This document shows, in pieces, positions 62,074 to 64,000 of a stretch of 64,000 nucleotides of DNA (the stretch's first letter is position 1; every line of letters begins with the position of its first letter). Both the position numbers and the translations under genes were made by a program. This DNA is from Circinella umbellata (Eukaryota > Mucoromycota > Mucoromycetes > Mucorales > Lichtheimiaceae), in assembly GCA_025093555.1 (NCBI GenBank), contig JAIWNF010000015.1:1-64000 (forward strand). The letters are read 5' to 3'. The notes below the pieces were generated by a model that saw only the letters and a list, made by a program, of their open reading frames with translations, ran no database searches and had not been told where the DNA came from.

Positions 62074-64000
62074 TTCTTTTTTTTATTTGTTATTCTCCAC
62101 GAGAATGTCTTTATATTTGCCAAGATTTTTCAAAATTACTCAATATGTTCTAGGTACTCTTCTTGTATTAATAGTAAGTCTGTTTTGGCGCGGAGTACCA
62201 TCACTCTTAAAGAAGTGAGTATCCTAATATTAAAGATCTGATATCTCTTATTATCGGTCCATCCCGTCTTTAAATAAAGAGAGTGTTTTTTTATATGAGC
62301 AAGAGTGTACGTATCACACACGTTGTATTAATAATCATCTACTTATTATCGTTGATATATTCCGTCTTTGAAAACGGAAAACGTACATGTTTTTTTTGTA
62401 CGTACGTATACTACTATATGACTGTGATTGAGTTTATTTTTTTCATTTTTTTGGCTAACCTATCGATAAACAGAGCTTCGTTAAACAAGTAAAAAAAAGG
62501 TAAAAACGACCGCTACATATTACAATATCTTCCTTCAACATATAATATTTAAGTTATATATACCATTATAGACATTCTCAAATTATATTAAAAGATACAT
62601 ATTGGAGTAGACTTTTATTATAATATATGTTGTACTTCATCAAATATGTATTATTTTTATTATCAACAGAAAATACATAGAAGACAGTGTTGTTTCATGC
62701 TGCTGAGATATCTGTTGTTGTACTTTTTTTTTTGCTCGCTATACCGTCAAAGTCTAAGAATAGTTTTTACGATGCTATTTTCTACAATATGAAAATAAAA
62801 TAAAATGATTGATAGTAGCGGTATAAGCGTTTATAAAAAAAATTGCTAGGTTTATAATAGTTTAGTAGATACACCAAAAAAGAAACACCAATAGAGTTTT
62901 TACCGTACGTACAGTGCCTCTACTTCCAAAGTTTGTAAACTTACAACACTCGCGATGTTTATTTTTATTATTGATGCACCCCCGCTCTGTAGATACATGG
63001 ACGTAAAAAGAAATGTATAGTGTATAAACAGAATGATTAACTTCTCCTTTAAAAATTGGCTCGATTTTGTAATTGTGTCTTGGTAAGAAATTAGTATGCC
63101 TCTATACCGTCGTTCAGCTATCAACATAATAATAAAAAAAATGATACGTTTATCAATCTGTACATTTTTATCAAATATTTGACATTTCTTTTTTTAGTTC
63201 ATTTGCTATCAATGTTGAACATGTATGCATTAACTCTTCCCATTAAATCGCCGCTACATCTTGATTTTTAAGATGGGAGGATTTGCCAAGCTTTAGAAAC
63301 AAAGCGGGTCGGCTTTGAGCGAGTTGTGAAGAAATGATTCAGATTTTGCTTTTGATTATAGAACAGGATTTTCATTAATGGTTGGGGTACCTTGATTTTC
63401 AATTTGGTGTGACACCAATTTCCGTTTCTGCCTTGGGTACGTAGACTAAACCTTTTTTAAACTTATGGAACAGTTATTTTTATTTTGCGGAATGTCGCTT
63501 ACAACATAACTGATAGCTGGTAGCTGATGATAATATCAGAAATAACATTACATAACAACTACATAGACACATATTACCATTTCACTCTCAGTGATATCTT
63601 GGCAGACAGGACTTTTTTCAACTATCTGTAGAAATCTCGAATATATCCCAACACAATATCATCAAGCGCAATCACAAATCTTCCTGCAGTTACTCCTCAT
63701 CGGTTGATTCAAAAGTATTTCCCATTTTACTACAATTTCAAAGAATGCATAAGATACCAATGGAGCCTCTAAGAAAACCCATGTTTGTATAATCTAAGAC
63801 AGTTTATTAACCCAAATATAATTACTACATAAGAACCCCGTTAATTTCAAACTTACATCCACCATTCTTAGTGTGAAAATAAAGAAAATGTGAAAATTAT
63901 CGGGACTAGATATAATCATGTACTTCAAAGAAAAGACTAATAGGATAGAGATAATGCATACATACAAACCACTTAAATGTTGCGACTATCTTTCAGGAAA
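62074..64000. other. Intergenic, no gene seen
   Basis: AT-rich sequence up to the window end. Short frames (62283-62492, 62900-63127) have no domain or splice support. A gene may begin beyond 64000. Confidence 0.55.

Noticed and set aside
62900..63127. Minus-strand open frame of 75 codons
   Set aside because: No domain, no promoter signal and average AT-rich composition.

Overview
The window looks like nuclear DNA of a filamentous fungus, most likely Mucoromycota (for example Mucorales). This is inferred from AT-rich DNA, genes with many 60-100 bp introns (GTAAGT-type donors, CTAAC-type branch sites), and the mix of mobile elements: chromodomain Ty3/Gypsy, LINEs with YADD reverse transcriptase, Tc1, and a Crypton-like tyrosine-recombinase element carrying a GCR1_C-like domain. 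No species can be named from sequence alone.

Bases 1-16400 are a transposon graveyard. In order they hold a Tc1/mariner 3' remnant, a broken LINE ORF1 (minus), a truncated reversed LTR (1883-2236), a 5'-truncated LINE on the minus strand (2237-6793), a nearly full-length Ty3/Gypsy chromovirus with 99.5% identical LTRs (6794-12688), an array of CCAAT-box repeats (12808-13160), and a degenerate Crypton-like element (13311-16398). The Crypton-like element is the most unusual resident. It joins an Ndc10/Crypton-type recombinase core to a GCR1-like DNA-binding domain and shows many C-to-T type nonsense changes.

From about 18 kb the window is ordinary gene space. A siroheme synthase gene (MET1/CysG-like, 18146-19885) is followed by VPS11 (minus, 15 exons), which is divergent from a gene encoding a short ALKBH8-like AlkB dioxygenase. 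Next come an unrecognised coiled-coil protein gene and an EF-hand mitochondrial ATP-Mg/Pi carrier (SAL1/SCaMC, minus). A dead multicopper oxidase (31020-34595, minus) is split by a 1,765-bp insertion with a 10-bp target-site duplication. FUN30 (SNF2 chromatin remodeller, plus) converges on the very large VPS13 gene (minus, about 34 exons, 12.8 kb). A 47-residue zinc-knuckle microprotein gene, SEC9 (SNAP-25-type t-SNARE), PUS1 (tRNA pseudouridine synthase) and a small secreted-protein gene (minus) complete the set.

Functionally the genes are mostly housekeeping. They cover membrane traffic and lipid transfer (VPS11, VPS13, SEC9), tRNA modification (ALKBH8-like, PUS1), sulfur assimilation cofactor synthesis (MET1), mitochondrial nucleotide transport (SAL1) and chromatin (FUN30). 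They do not form a pathway cluster. Exon boundaries were placed by hand from splice signals and reading frame, and all splicing is unverified.
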